From: Lichina pygmaea
Lineage: Eukaryota; Ascomycota; Lichinomycetes; Lichinales; Lichinaceae
NCBI GenBank assembly: GCA_963422465.1
Contig: OY730171.1
Span: 248,001 to 312,000 of the forward strand
Reading direction: 5' to 3'
Length of the DNA stretch: 64,000 nucleotides
The notes below the pieces were generated by a model. That model ran no database searches and was not told the DNA's origin. It saw only the letters and a list, made by a program, of their open reading frames with translations. The translations under genes and the position numbers were made by a program. This document shows positions 42,638 through 56,870 of the stretch, piece after piece. The first letter of the stretch is position 1; every line of letters begins with the position of its first letter.

Positions 42638-45600
42638 TCAGAGATATGGCATCCAGAGAATGTCGCTCTGGGCGAGGTTGCGAGGATTGACCGCTTGAGC
42701 GATCAGGTCGATGACTGTCTGGTTGACGGGCAGGATGCCGGCCGCCGGCTCGGCCAGGCTGAGGGCCTTCTTGACGACGGTGTCGGTGTTGGTGTCGACG
42801 ATCTCGCGCAGCTGACCCTCGAGGCTGGCGCTGCGCGGGTTCTGCGTCAACCAGAAGCTCATCTCGTCGCGCACGAAGACCGACAGGATCGCGCCGAGGT
42901 CGAACTCGGGCTCCGTGAGGCAGCGCGCGATCGCCATGACCGAGCCCGAGAAGATGCCCTCTGTGGCGATCGGACCCATGAGCGTCTGCAGGTTCGGCGT
43001 CAGTCGGAACGGCACGGGCTCCGGGTTGTAGAACGTGGGTCGGCCCGCGGCCAGGGCCGGGATCAGCTCCGATCCCCAGATGTTGCCCGTCTCGCGGGAG
43101 ATCAGCATCTTGTGAGGGTAGCGGTTGTTGATGTGCATGATGTACGTCATGAAGGTCAGCGCCGCGAGCTGGTACGAGAACTGGCGGCGGAACAGCCAAA
43201 AGGACGAGTACGACGAGTGCGTCTTGGTGAAGGTCTCGAGCGCCACCTTCGAATGGACGAGGCTCTCGTGGATTGCCGCGAGGACCTCCCCGCGCAAGCT
43301 CGCGGTCTGATCGACGGCCTGGAGGGCAGAACCCGGTCAGCGCCACTCCCGTCAAAATCAAGGTTCTGGGGGTGGCTTACGTTGCTCCTGATATCCCCAA
43401 GCGCCCGCAGCCGTGTCAAGGTGAACAGGATAGGTTCGTCCTTGTTCAAGGCTTCGCGTCGGCAAAAGTCTTCGTAGATGCCCTGCAGCGAGATGTACGA
43501 CGCGTCATCCTGCACGAGTCGGATGTGCGGCGCGAGGGGCACCATCAGGGGGAGGTGGAACGCGAGGTTCCGCCGTCGACTCTCCTTCTTCTTGGCCAGT
43601 GCGGCATTGAGGATCCGGAACAGCTGTGCAACCCGCTCCTCGCGGCGGCAATGTCGGGCTGCCGGGTGCTGCACCGCAAAGGCACGGACGCTACCGTCGT
43701 GGCCTCGAATCCTCAGTCGCCGGTGGCAGACCCCGACCCCGCGGACGAGGTCCACATTCGAGAGGAAGCGATCGATCCGGATGAGCTCTTGCGTCTTGTC
43801 CCTCAGCTGGAGATACTGACCCGGCACTTCGACCTCCTCGAACTTTTGGAATCGGAAGTCGCCGAGATGCGGACTGAACTGCTCCAGATGCTGTTGCGGC
43901 GGCCGACGGTCCAGTTTCTCCTCGAACTTATCCCGCCATCTGCGCAGTTTGTGGATGTATTCGTGCATCGTGGGCCGGTTCGAGACGAAGTCCGCCTCGA
44001 AGGCCCTGCGAATGTGGGCCGGCAGAATGTTTTGGGCGAACCGTGTGATGTTGGCCTCCGTAGGCGCCGGCAGCCTGACCCCTTGAGCGTACGACGATGG
44101 CGTTCGGCCGACGTACTAGAAAAACACGGTGAGCACGACCTTCGCCGCAGTCCGAAAAAAGGGGACACCTACCGACAGCCCATCGTTGAGCAAAGCCACA
44201 ATCAAGCGATATGCATCCTCGTCAGGTGGACATTTGAAGTGTTTTTGGATCTGATCGACGACCGTCTCCATCGATAGGGTCAGAAGCGGAAACGCCGCCT
44301 TCAAGACGGACATGATCTCGTCAATGAGTTCCCAAGCAGGCCTCCTAGGTGGCGCCTGCTGCGGTTGCGGCGTCGCCGAGACGAGGACGCCTGATAGTGG
44401 GGACCGGCCTTGTCCTGTATGGTCGGCTGGTGGAGAGCCTGCGTTGGAGTGCAAAAGTCAGCCAATTCTGCAGAGTCGGGATGGAGATTGGGTTTGCAGA
44501 GGCCATCCTACTATGTGCAGCATGACCATTGGCATGGCCATTGGCGTGAATGTTGGCGTGACCGCTGGCGTGGGCTTCGTCGCCGTTGACGGCTCCCTGG
44601 CCAGGAACGCCTGTCGCCGGAACACGCGGGTTGACGGAGGTGGATCCGTGGTCGGCGTCCGCGGATCCCGACGTTGCGCTTGATCGTTGCTCTTGCTGCC
44701 TTTGCTCTTGCCGTCTCCTCATAGACGTCATGTCCTCCCGACTGGTCCGAAGATGAAAGTAAAGAGCCTAGGTGAGTCAGCATCAGAATGCACCTGCGGG
44801 AAAACGCCAACGAAGTAGCTTCTCACGCACCTGAGGAAAGGTCTTCGCAATCTTCATCAGAATCGTCTTGGTGAGCTTTGACTCCTTTTGGGATAGAGAG
44901 GTGAGAAGCTGAGGAATGAACGTGATCCAGTACCAGACGGGCGTTTCGACCTTGCACTCCAAGAACGCATTCGCAATGGTACCTGCCTCGTTATCAAGGC
45001 TGATGAGCCACAGGATGCGAGCCAGGTATCTCCGAGATTTGGCATTCCTGTAGAGCCCAGAAGCTTCGAGGTAACAGGCGACAGCTTTAGCGGCATGGTC
45101 AAACTTGCCTGGTTCCTCTTTGAAGTAGTTGTCGTTGTACTGGCCCCACGCGGCCCAAGCCTTTGGCAGCTTGAGATCGTACGACAAGGCGAGTCCGAAC
45201 GCCTCGTACGCCTCGGTCTTCTGCCCGAGCTTCTCCATGAACATGCCCTTAAGCGTGAAGAACTCAGCCCGCTGGTGCGCGCCGAAGTAGTTGAGATTGG
45301 TGTTGTGAATAACATCCAACCCGCTGCCGAGTTCGCTGTTGGTCTGATAGTGGCATTTGGCCTGCTCTCGAAGCTTCAGGAACGCCTCTTGGATCTCGAT
45401 GTTTGGGAGCGTGTAGATCCGACTTAGCTGACTGATGCAGACGTCCGGAAGTTGATGCTTGCGAGCCACGTGAGCGAAGCGGTTGATGATCCAGGCAGTC
45501 TCGTGATAGCCTCGATATGCCAAGGAGTTACTGGGCTGACCCGCGCCTTGCTGCGGATGAAGGTTCAGGTACGTGTTGTTGATCAGGTGGAAGACGTGCT

Positions 45601-48600
45601 GCCGCCACGTCACCAGATCCTGCCAGATGTTGATGTCGTCCCACAGGTTCGGCAAGCGATCGCGCCAGCTGGCGAGGAGGAGTTTGAGCTCCTGAGACTT
45701 GCCGTCGAGGTTCTGCTGAGTCGTCTGGGCGAGGCTGGCTCCGACGATGTTGCCGTCGTGGAGTTCGATGAGTTCTTGGAAGGTATGCAGGAGCGAGACG
45801 TGGGCGTTGACATGATTTGAGGGCAGCTGATGCCACTTGCGAATTGCCACTTGCATGCCCTCGTCTACGTTCCGGGTGAAATCGTGAAGGGCTTGCCGGC
45901 GCTCCGCGTCGGCTTCGACGAAGGCTTCCGGGGCCTGAGCAATCCGAAGGGCTTCGGCCTTTGTGTGAAGTTTGAGAAGACCCATGAAGGCGCCGAAGTA
46001 CGTTCGCCTGGGGGTCGGGGCGTCCGAGAGGCCCTTGATGACCGAGTCCAACCACTCGCGTTGTTCCGTGCCATGCCAGAGGTCCGTCTGCCTCCAGGCA
46101 CATTCCAGAAGCAGATCGTTGTAGTTCTCATGCTTGGCGAAGTCGTAGAGGATGTCCCACTGTTGCAGCTTCTGGGCGCATATGACCCAATGATCCTCCC
46201 ACAGCATGTACTCTCCTGGCGAGAGTGGGAGGGTACCGGTTCGTGCCTTGACCTGCGCGGCCTCGTACAGCTGCTGCGCCTTGTCCCACATGCCAATCTG
46301 CTCGTACGATAGCGCCGCGTTAGTTTCGATGTATTGACAACGTCGTCGCCACGCCCCGTAGAACAGATCATCCTCTTGCAGACCGGCGTAGAGCTCGATC
46401 AACGCATCCATGGTGCTCTCTCGGACATTCGTCGTATCGACCAACGGCAAGACCGTGCCCATCTCAAGCGTGGCCATGCCAGTGTACCAAGCGTTGTAAG
46501 TTCTGCTGAGGTACTTCAAGAGCTGCGGGGGAAGCTTGAAGCCTGGGCTGGCTTTGGCGATACCTTCGAGTAGCGTCTGTACCACGTTTGGTCGCTCGCC
46601 AAGCTGGCGTTGATGGCAATCCTTCGTCAACATCGTAGCCGTCCCACGCTCCATCTCGGCACGATCGTCCTTCGACATGGAAGCCCAGCATAGCGGGAAG
46701 ATGTGAATCCACACCTCGTGGGAAAGCTGAGGGGACAGGTGCTGCAGCTGGCTGAGCGGGGCGAGGATGTCACCAGCCTTCACGTTGCCGAGGTCAGCGC
46801 AGAAGCGCTTGTGATCGCCAACGAAGTCAAGGTAGTTGTCTTCGAGCATCAGATCGTCCTTCCTGGGATCCTGAGCGTACGATCCAAACATCAGCGATGC
46901 CGGCGGCGTCGTGAAATCGCCAGCTTGAAGGTGGACCGGCAATGCATCTTTGATCGAGCCGACCATGAGCTGCGACGCTTGGCTCAGCCAGAAGGAGTCC
47001 GACAAGGTATCCCAGCTCTGTACGGACATGACGTAGTTGAGGCGCGCCTTTGCGGGTCGAGCGATGCTCTGGTCGAAGATCACCATGAACCGGTTCCGCA
47101 GCTTCACGTCTTGTGCCCTAGTGCCGATCAGGAAGGCGTGTTCGAGACGAACGGTCAGCTCCGTACGGGTGACGTTTGGATCTTCGTAGATGCGGATGAT
47201 GAGATCGAGGAACTTAGTGAGAAGCAGGGGATCCGAGCGGCTTTCGAACGGCAGCATCTTGTTCAGGAGCGCTGTCTTTTCCTTCAAGGTCGGGAACAAG
47301 TCGGTAGATGCGAAGACCCATCCTTCGACCATCCCGATGATCTTCAGGCAGATTCTATCGTTCGCTTTCTCGACCAACGCCGCTAGGGCAACCAGGAACA
47401 TCCGCCGGTTCTCGGCCAGGACGGACATGCGACGAGAGATGATTTCCATCGACTTGAGAACAAGGTCGGTCTTGGTGTCTTCTTCGAAGGAATCAACGGC
47501 GTTGCTGCCAGTTTCGCCGACCCGACCAGGCTGCGGCGCAACTGGAGGTGGGATGGCACCTTTGGTGTTGATAGCCGATTCCTTGCTTAGTTGGTTGGAG
47601 AAGGCCTTGACTATCGACCCGACCTGCTGATCGAGCAGTGATGGCTTCCGTCTGGATATCGTCCAGAAGATGTTGATGCTCGGCACGTGAAGAAACGATG
47701 CCAACGTGTCTCCTGCGACGGTCACCAAGGACGTGGTGAACTCGCTGGTGAGCGATTCCGAATCCGGTTCTTCGTCCTCTCCGTCTTCGTCGGGGAGAGC
47801 ATCCAGAACTCGCTTGAGCAGCGCTGGAGGCGGCCGAGTCGCATCCGACAAGAACGCGTCGTCGTGTATGCAGCTTTGGACGTTTGGGTCCTCGGATTTT
47901 AAGGGTTTGTCGAGCATGGCCTTGATCTGCGCCAGCCTCGCCACGATCCAGTCGTTGGACTTGAATGCGATCATGACACGGACCACCTGCAGCGCATTGA
48001 TGAGGTGCGTCGTAGTCAGCCGGTCGGGCCCCTCCTCCTTCGCCTCCTTGACATCCTTGGCATCATTTGGATCTTTGGCTTCCTTGGCTTCTTTCGGCTC
48101 CTTGGCTTCTCTGGCCTCCCTGGCTTCCTTGTTCTCCTTCGTTTCCTTCGGTTCCGGGCCCCGGATGACTTCTGCCAGCCTGGGCAGCATGTCGAGCTCC
48201 AGGTCGGACCAGTAGCCTGGGGAGAGGAAGTCGTGGAGGAGCTGGAGGGATTTCTTGATCATGTCTGGTGGTTGCGGCGAGGAGGGCTGGCCTTGGCCGA
48301 CCTCGGACCGTCTCGACAAGTGCGATGGAACCGGTGCGCGATCGGGCAGGGTCGTGATGAGCGAAACCAAGAACTTGACTACCATCGCTCGGAGGTTCAC
48401 CGGAATCGTGTACTCAGCGAGGCTTTCGCTCCCTTCTGCAGTCGCGTCAGGCAGCGTCTCCGCTCCGGACACACGTCGCCGTTCCCATTGCCACAAGAGA
48501 TTGACGACGTTCAGGGCAAGCTTTTTGCTCTCCGTCGACGGAGTCGGTGTCGGCAGGATCTTGGACAGCGACTGGATGATGGTGGGTATGAAGTGCTCCC

Positions 48601-51600
48601 TCGACTCGTAGAAGAGGTCGGGATGTCTGACGAGGAACTGAAAGATGCTCATCGTCTGCTGAAGGTTGGAGCTGTCCTCCAACAGGATCTTCCTCGGCCA
48701 CTTGGCCCATATGATACTGCGCGAGTCACCAGCGGTCCCGACGCGCTTGGGCAGCACGGAGGCGATCAGATCCAGAGCCTGAGCTACCAAGGTCCGACCT
48801 TCGTTCTGATACGCGCGAAGCAACGCCACGTAGACTTGGATGACGATCTTCGAGGGCGACTCGAACGACGCGATGAAGTATGCAACGACGACGTACGCGG
48901 CATGCTTGTTGATGATGTCCTCCAGTCGAATCGACGTCCACCCGAACTTGATGATGTCCTTCCGCACGTCATTGAAGAGCGCGTGGTGGTACTTGACCAG
49001 CAAGGCCGACATCTGCAGAAGCTCCATCCGCGAGTGATCCACTCCGTCTTGGCTGTGATCGTCGGCGAAATCGGTCAGGTGAGGCTTCCAAACCCTGATG
49101 TGGATCGCTTCGGTCATGCTCTTGTCCATCAGGCGCGAGCCCTTGGCCGAGCCCTTTTGCTGGTACGCTCTCTTGACGTCCATGGCAAATATCGGATTGA
49201 CGAGATAGTGGAAGGCGAATCTTTTCACCTGGGGGAGGACGGCACGTCCGTGAGACAGGTCCAAGCACCTCAGAACGACGCTTCGCCAGAAATCAACCGA
49301 GCCGCTGCTGACGACGTGATCGTAGATGTAGCGCTTGAAGAACTCGCTGCCTTTGAGATTGTTCGCGGTGACGGTCTCGATCATGTCAAAGAGGAGATCT
49401 ACGTTGTTGGGAGCCGACGCCAAGAAGACGATGAGGATCTGCATGAGCTGCTCCTCGGCCCTCTCGACACATAGACGCAAAGCGGGAGGGACCGAGTCAC
49501 TCTTCATGTTACGCTGGAACTCCTTCTCGATCCGGAGAAGGCCACCGCGAGTATCGTACGGACCCTGCATCCATTCGGCCGGCCCGGTCCGTTCCACGAT
49601 GGAATGCAGGACATGCACCAGATTGACGGTCGCTGTGAACCACCGGTCTCGATCCTCCACGGTCTGGGCCATCTTGAAGAGGCCTGCGATGTCCTGCGTG
49701 ACCGCGTCGCGGAGCGGTCCGCTGCAGTCGTCGGCGAGGATCTGAGCGAAGAAGCGACCAAGCCTTAGGTCGCCGAGGTGACGACTGAAGTACGACCAGG
49801 TATCCTTGGGATATTTGGTCAAGAACTTGATCAGAGGATCCCTGAACGGGCTGTGGCGGGTTCGTCGGAGGGCGCCTTCCAGGTTCATGATCCTGGTGAC
49901 CAAGGTCTCCATGAAACCGACGGCCGCCGGGGGCAGCAGATGGAAGACGTGAAAGATGGCCGCGATCAGCTTCATCTGGTGGTTCTGTTCGGCGAGGGTG
50001 AAGGAGGCCCGTTGCAACATCGTCGGGTCTGCAATGTTGTCCAGATGTCCTAGGAGCATGTCGCCGATACCGACCTTGAAGTAGCTCGTCAGGAGATCGA
50101 GCAGCCGGGCGAGACCTTCGAGGCCGGCGATCGTAAGCCGCTTGTGTTCCTGCAGGTTCATCAGGATCGGTCGGAGGCCGTGTTGCAAGAGTTCCTTTGG
50201 CAGCTTGCTCTGCAGCGCCATCACCTTCTTGAGCCCTTCATTCGCTGCGTCGATCACGTCTTGCGACTTGGCGTACAGCGACTTGAAGAAGGCGGAGACG
50301 ATGTTTTCCCGGTCGTCCGAGTTCACGATCACGTTGAAGTCGGGGCTGTCCATGGCGAGGGACAGCAGACGTACGGCGGCGACGCGGAGGCTGGTGATCT
50401 GCTGAGCGGTTCGCTGATCCGGCGGCTTCGCCCCGACGGATTCGTTCTCGGACTCGGCCGCGCCGAGAGACTCGACCAACAACCGACCGAGCTGCTCGTT
50501 GAACTCGACGATGCCGTGGCCGAGACCCATGGCGAACAAGATCGCGTCGATGTAGCCGATCTGGGTCGCCAAGGGCAGCGCGCGAAGCGGCTTGTTGTAG
50601 ATGGGCGAGAGCAGACGCTCCTTGGCCGGCGCGACCAGATCGTGAGGCTCGGCACCGACCATGGACGCGATGACCGACAGCATCTGCTGCGCCGTGTCTC
50701 GGACGTGCTTGTTCATGTTCGCAAGCTCGTATGTGAGATAGCCGCATATGCCGAGAAGCCTGCTGTTGGGCGTGTTGAGGTCCTCGCGCGTCGCAGAGGC
50801 GTTGCACCGTCGGAGCAGCGCCTCGAGCGTCTTCTGAGCCTGGATGCGTGTCGAGACGGGGAGGTCCTGCGAGATGTCCTTGACGGTGTACATCAGGGCA
50901 CGCACAAAATCGACCTGGCGGTCCGACATCCACGAGTCGCCGAGGTCGACCCGGGTGATGAGCAGCTGGATCCCGCGCGTTCCGCCCGCCTTGGCCCACG
51001 AGTCCTCCCGGTGGCAGCTGTGAGCGAAGGTCTTGGCCAGGTGGGCGAAGAACGGCAAGCGATGGACGGAGGAGTTTGAGCCGAAGATGATGGCGGCCGA
51101 GTCGCGGACGGCCTGGACGACGTCCTCGGCCGTCTTTCGTACTTCTGGGAACTCCGACGAGAGCGACTCGACGATCACGTCCGCGAGGACGCGAGAGTCG
51201 AGGTACAGCGGGCCTTCGCCCGACGCGACCTCGAACGCTTTCCTGAGGCGCTTGAGCTGCGTCAACGCCCTCGCGACCTCGAGCACGGTGAGGTGGCGAC
51301 AGACGTTGGCAACCAGCTTCGACGCTTCATCCCGCAGCTCACGAATGGAGACGGCGAAGATGCAGGCCTTCAACAGCTGCTTGAGGATCTGCTCTTGCTC
51401 GTCCTTCTTCGCGACGGACTTCTCGCGGTCCGACCTCTCGATCGCTTCCGAGCCGGAGTCGAGCTGGGCCTCGAGCAGGTCGGTGGCTTGCAGTCGCACC
51501 AGGCTGGCGAAGTCGTCGGGCAGGTTGTCGACGCCGATGAGGAGCTTCAGTTGTGAGCTGATCATGTGGAAGGCCTGCCGCTGGTAGAAGAGATCGCACC

Positions 51601-52680
51601 CTTTCGAGGTCTTGGGCGCCTCCATCAGGCGCTTGATGGCGTGGTCGAAGCCGAGCGTGGCCGGGAACGGTTTCGGCTGGGTCGACCCGATCAGGCCGAT
51701 GTCCATGCTGGGGGCGTCGTCGGCGTACGCTCGGAAGTCCAGAGAGGGCGGTCGAGTCAGGTACCTCCGGTTACGCCCACCGAGCTTGCCGAGGATCCGC
51801 ATCGTCGTGTGAGCGTGATAGTGTGAGTAGGGACTCGGCCGGAGATGGGTCCAGAGCGCGGCCATCAGTTCCGGCATGACCGGCTCCATGATCGGATCGA
51901 GATAGTCGCCGGTGAGGTTATCGACGCACAGCTCGAGCGTACGCAGCCCTTGCGAGATCAACTCGGGACCGCCTCCGAGGGCGAAGACCAGCGGCCGCAT
52001 CAGACGGCTAAGGTGCGGAAGGAGGTTGCTCAAGCGCGCGGGCACCGTCAAGGAAAGCTCAACGTAGAGATCCCGCTCGGTCGTCTTCCTCGCGGCGTGC
52101 AGCAAGGTCGAGAGCACGTCGAGGATCATCTCGAGCAGCGGAAGGATCTCCTTGTACAGGTGCTCGAACCGGCCTCCGCCGATGCTCCGGAACAGGGACC
52201 GAAGCAGCAGGAAGTAGTTCATCGGCTCTTCGGCCCTGGCGGAGAGCTCGATCGAGCGGGTGATGATGGTTGTCACGTGCGGCAGCAGGATCGGCTCGTT
52301 CTGCGCCGAGAACAGCGTCACGGCCATGAAGCAGAGCTTGAACAGCCGGAGGAGGATCGAGGTGCGCTGCGAGTCGGTGCTGCCGACGTCCTCGAGACGG
52401 CTCATGAGGAATTGTAGCAGCATGCCGGCAAAGCTGGGCGACGTGGTCTCGCTCGCGAGGAAGAACTGGGGGACATGCAACAAGGCAGCGTGCTGGAAGG
52501 TCATCTCGTACAGGCGAGGAATCTCGGATCGGAAGACTTCGTGGAAGGTGGCCGGATCGATGCAGTGGAAGACCGTCGCGAAAGTCTCGAGGAGATCCTT
52601 CTCCTCCTTTCCGCTCGAAATCATGTGCGGATTCGAGAGGAAGTCGATGGGCGACGAAGTCTGTGGCTCGGAGGAGGGCG

Positions 52681-52727
<47 letters not shown>

Positions 52728-54821
52728 TGAGAGGATCTCTCAGGGCCGTAATACCTGAACACGCCCGCGCCTTCGCGGAAGAGTTTCGTGATGACCTCTA
52801 CCTCGTCGGCGTCGAAGCCGTACGACACCTCGGGCCAGTTGGCCGGGCCGTACGTGGCATCGACCGGCGACGGTTCCGGGTTGCACAGCTTCAGCTGGTA
52901 GAACATGTTCTTGAGCCCGTTCATGAGATTCTTGAAGAGGAACTTGTTGTCCGCCACCGGATCGGCGCCACGGTCGCGGGGGCTCGTCGTCTTGATGGGC
53001 GTCGCTTGGAAGATGTCGGTCTCGTCCCAGTCCGGGGCTTGGTCGCGCTCGGCGAGGTAGTCCTCCGCGGCCGCCTCGAACGAGCGGCCGGCGTAACGCT
53101 TCGTCAGCTTGACGGCGTTCGGGTACTGGCGGTTCATCGCCGCGAACTTGTCGCCGATGGCCTTGAGGATCATGATCAGGTAATGGCGCGCGTCGCGCTT
53201 CTCCGGCAAGCGAGCGATGCTCTCGGCCATGTTCAACAGCAGCTTGGCACTCATGGTCTGGAAGCTGGTCCCGGGGAAGTCGTCGTGCAGGTTGCGGGTG
53301 TAGACTTCGATGGTGCGACGGATCTGATCGCGCTCGAGCGAATCGCGGACGTGGTGGATGAGGTCGGCCAGCATGCTGTACGCCAACGGGCGCATCGTCT
53401 CGTACACTGTCAAGCCGTCGCCGATCAGGACAGACTCCTCCAGGAGCTCGTCGATCTTCCTCATGAATACCTTGCGGTAGTTGAAGTTGATGATGTGCCG
53501 GATGGCGACGAGCAGCTCCTTCCGTGCCGACGACCTCTCCCGCGGGCAATCCTTCAGCAGGCGCACGACGATGTCCGGCAGCGCCTGGATGAAGTCGGAC
53601 AGCTGCTGCGAGTAGACACGCAACAGGTACGCCAGGAAGCTCATCGTCTTGACCTGCGCCGTGATGAAGTCACCGAAAGCGGCGCGATTTCTGATCTGGG
53701 AGCTGACGCCTGTGAAGACTTGACCCTCCTTCTTCGCCTCGGCATGTTCTCGCTCTTGCGGTTCGGCCTGCAGCAGCAGCACCTTTTTGATGCGGGGCAC
53801 GAATTCCTTCACGTTCTTCCCGACGCAATTGCGGTGGGAGTGGAACAGAGAGACGACGATAATGGGACATTCAGCGAGGACTTTGAAAGACTGCAACCCT
53901 TTCTGCAGCGGACGGGTCGTGACAGGCTCAAGGCCAAGGTCCGCACCAAGGCCCGCGCCAGGACCTGCACCTGCACCTGCGCCTGTACCTGCACCTGCAC
54001 CTGCCGCCAACGGCGAGGCGGGCCGTGGAGACTGGAAGTTGGTTCCAGAGTTGCTCGGTGTCAAGGGCACGACTGGTCCGTTCGCCGGAGCCGGGGAATC
54101 GAAAGTCTCCTTGACTGCATCCTCTACTTTGTCAAACATGACCTGGATGAGGTCAAGGAAAGGTTGAACGTGGTCGGCTAAGACTCGGGCTTGATGTCTG
54201 TGGAAGTCCATGATTGTCTTCATACAGATCACCGCGTTTTCCTCGTTCTCCACCTTGACCAAGTTCATCAGGACGTCTACGATGCCTGGGGCGTACGGCT
54301 CGACGGCCTCTGCAGGTGCCATCGGCAGACGATGAAGAGTCTCAAGGGCGCAGTTGCGAATCCGCTAGAGAGACGGACGCGGCGAGGTCAGCAGCAAAAC
54401 GAGGCCAGATCCTCTACCCTTGTCTCTCGCTCTCTTCCTCTCTCCCCGCCCCACATGCTTCATGAGATCTTCAAACATACCTGCTCTAACGACGTGCTTA
54501 TGAACACCGGAGCACCCTCAAGAAGCTTGAGCAACACGGGAACCATCTTGCTTAAGAACTGCGGATAGTCGTGGGGCTGCGTCATGAAGTCGATGTTGTC
54601 GCGCAATTCTGTCACAAGCTGCAACTTGAGCTTCGGCTCTACACGACGGAAAAGTCAGCCAGCCTCCTTCTCCTTCAGCCAAGGATGCCCACGCGGCGGG
54701 TGCGGCGGGTGCGGCGTGACACGACGAGAGCGCAGTGTCGCCGGTGCCACCTACCAAAGCCTGGGCCCACCAGGCGGGCGGCAAACCCGTCGATGCTTCT
54801 CTCCGCCATCGCCATAGCCAT
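42638..54821 (-). CDS. tra1: Tra1/TRRAP, SAGA and NuA4 activator-binding scaffold
   Basis: Tra1 is the giant PIKK-family pseudokinase that brings SAGA and NuA4 histone acetyltransferases to activators in the nucleus. I model seven exons: 54755-54821, 54481-54638, 44831-54364, 44512-44767, 44173-44438, 43381-44115 and 42638-43318. They give 3898 residues with every junction in frame at GT-AG introns of 57-116 bp, close to the usual family length. Residues 1 to about 2690 are HEAT-like helical repeats. FAT is at about 2690-3240 ([11 protein letters not shown], then [18 protein letters not shown]). The pseudokinase is in exons 6-7 ([55 protein letters not shown]), without catalytic DxN and DFG. 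The C-terminal FATC ends [13 protein letters not shown]. Low-complexity inserts occur near residues 195-220 (Gly/Ala), 618-640 (Ser) and 2140-2190 (Lys/Glu/Ala). The start is the first of three close ATGs. Confidence 0.95.
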
Positions 54822-56381
54822 AGCTACCTCGACCGACCAACCAGCCGTCCACCAGTCTCCCAGGAAGAGCTAGCCGGTCCTTTCGGGAGCGGGCAAAAGC
54901 AGGTCAGATGTGCCGAGCCTGACAATGTCGGGGCCGTTGTAGCTTGGAGTGGATGGAGTCAACTTCTTGCATGACCTGCACGGCTTAATGTCAGCGAGAA
55001 TCACATAGAGTGAGAGGAGATGGCGGTCCAGGCCACAAAACAGGCCGAAGGAAGGTTGGGATGTTTCGAAAACTCTGGAAGACAAACCTGCTCATGCTCG
55101 GACGAAGTCGTCGCAGCCAGTCGTCACGGTTCGAAGGCCAGGATGCAAATTTCGGATGCCGTTCCTGACGAGTGCCGTAGAACTCGCAAGGAAGTAGCAC
55201 GACGACGTGTGAGGGGAGGCAGAAGGAAAGTGAGGGAGGTGGGTGTTCTAGAAGGGCGACTTGCTGCGGTGATGGAAGCTCGGCGTGAGCATCGTGAGAA
55301 TCCATACAACGTCGGGTGAGCTAATCCTGTTCTAGCGCAAGGACGAGCTGATCAGTCGTCCTACAAGAGTGCCTCTAGGCGTGTCGTATCAAGCCTCTGC
55401 GCGTACTCCTGTGTCGGGATCGTGATACTGCACATGCCATGAGGACACACCTGTGATCTTCTACGTGGGCCAAAGCTCCGTTTTGGCCGGCACGGCGGGG
55501 AGGCGCGAAAACCCCGAGCTTGACAAATCACGTGACTAGACTTGTTATCGGCGCCACGAGCGTTACAAGCGTTACGGAAGGCGCGTCAGGGTAGGAACGC
55601 AAGCGCACTAGGCGTCGACGTCTAACTAGCGCCTCACTAGCGGGGTTTCAATAAAAGCTTTTAGTGCGCCACTCTTCCCGTCACAGAATCTGCTGACACG
55701 CCTTGTATTTTTTTGGGTAAAGCTCTGAAGTAGAAGATACGGACAGTAACAACCAAATTACTGTTACCTTAGTGGTCATCGTCGGCTTCCTGATCATTAG
55801 ACTGAAGACTAGCAACAGTCTAGACCACAACGATCTTATGAACACCCTTTACATGTGTGTTGAGCAACTGTACGGAGCAGATTGAAACACTTTACAATAC
55901 ATGAGCTGGATCCAGGGCTGGTGTTCGGACCGGGTTGGGCCTTTCTCCCGCACGTTTATACATTGTATTGCTCGCACAGCGACCCTGCTGAGCCTCTCTA
56001 GCTGTAGAGTAGGGTTCTGAGGAAAGGAAACAAAACCCAAGGGAAGGAAGGGATTTTGTATCTCGTCGGTCGCAATATCGACCGGTCTTGCTGCCGTAAG
56101 CGAAAGTGACGCCCTATCCATTCCAGGAGGGGGAGAGCCCCGGAGGAGGGGGGGGGGGGGGGACAACAAGGCTGAAGAGACCTCGAACGAGTTTAAATAC
56201 CGCAGATGAGAAGCGACAACCAGAACGTGTACGTGACGGGCAAGGGGAAAGCGACAACCCCATCAACCCGTCGCTTTTAGCCCTATCGGCATCGACGGCC
56301 TATTTGAACCAGTACAGTCCCCCTCTGAAGCTCCTTGCGCGACGATCTAGAAGGGCGGTTCGTGGAGGTAAAGCACCGCGG
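54822..56381. other. Intergenic: tra1 promoter and PP2A gene 3' flank
   Basis: No convincing gene; the several short ORFs on both strands have no recognisable domain. There is a CACGTGA E-box-like site near 55530. A G run of about 15 bases lies near 56147-56161. The tra1 promoter should lie just right of 54821; the B56 gene 3' UTR lies left of 56382. Confidence 0.6.
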
Positions 56382-56835
56382 TCATCTGAGGCCACCCCGA
56401 GCGTTGCCGGGATGTTGCCTGTCGGGATCCCTCGAGCGGCGTTCGGCGCTATCCCAATAGTCCTTTGAGGCGGCGACTTCGTCCTGCAGACGCAGCGCGT
56501 CTAGCCGTTTCTGGCTGTCGTGGGTGATGGGGTCTACATCGTCGACCGCAGTGATCGGTGTCCCTACCGCCTGACGAGGCGTCGGCGACGCGGCGCCTGC
56601 TCCGCCGGGCTGCTTTCTCCGTGCTTGCTCCGCGAGCATATCCCACCGCTGGATTCGAGCACGTTCACGTTCGTCGGCTGTCTCCTGGGACTCGGTATAT
56701 CGGCGGGAGCATTCGTCGAAGAGCTGGTGGTCGATTTCCATGAACAGTTTCATCGCGTTGTAGACCAAGCCATGGATGGTTCTAGAAGGCGCTCAAGTCA
56801 GTCAGTCCCGGCTCTGTCCATTCCCTCCCTCCTCC

Positions 56836-56870
<35 letters not shown>

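Noticed and set aside
42695-44277. Long plus-strand ORFs across the tra1 3' exons
   Set aside because: GC-rich shadow frames opposite exons that match Tra1 pseudokinase and FATC motifs on the minus strand.
55020-55319. ORFs in the tra1-rts1 spacer
   Set aside because: Overlapping frames on both strands, no recognisable motif, no splice context; treated as intergenic.
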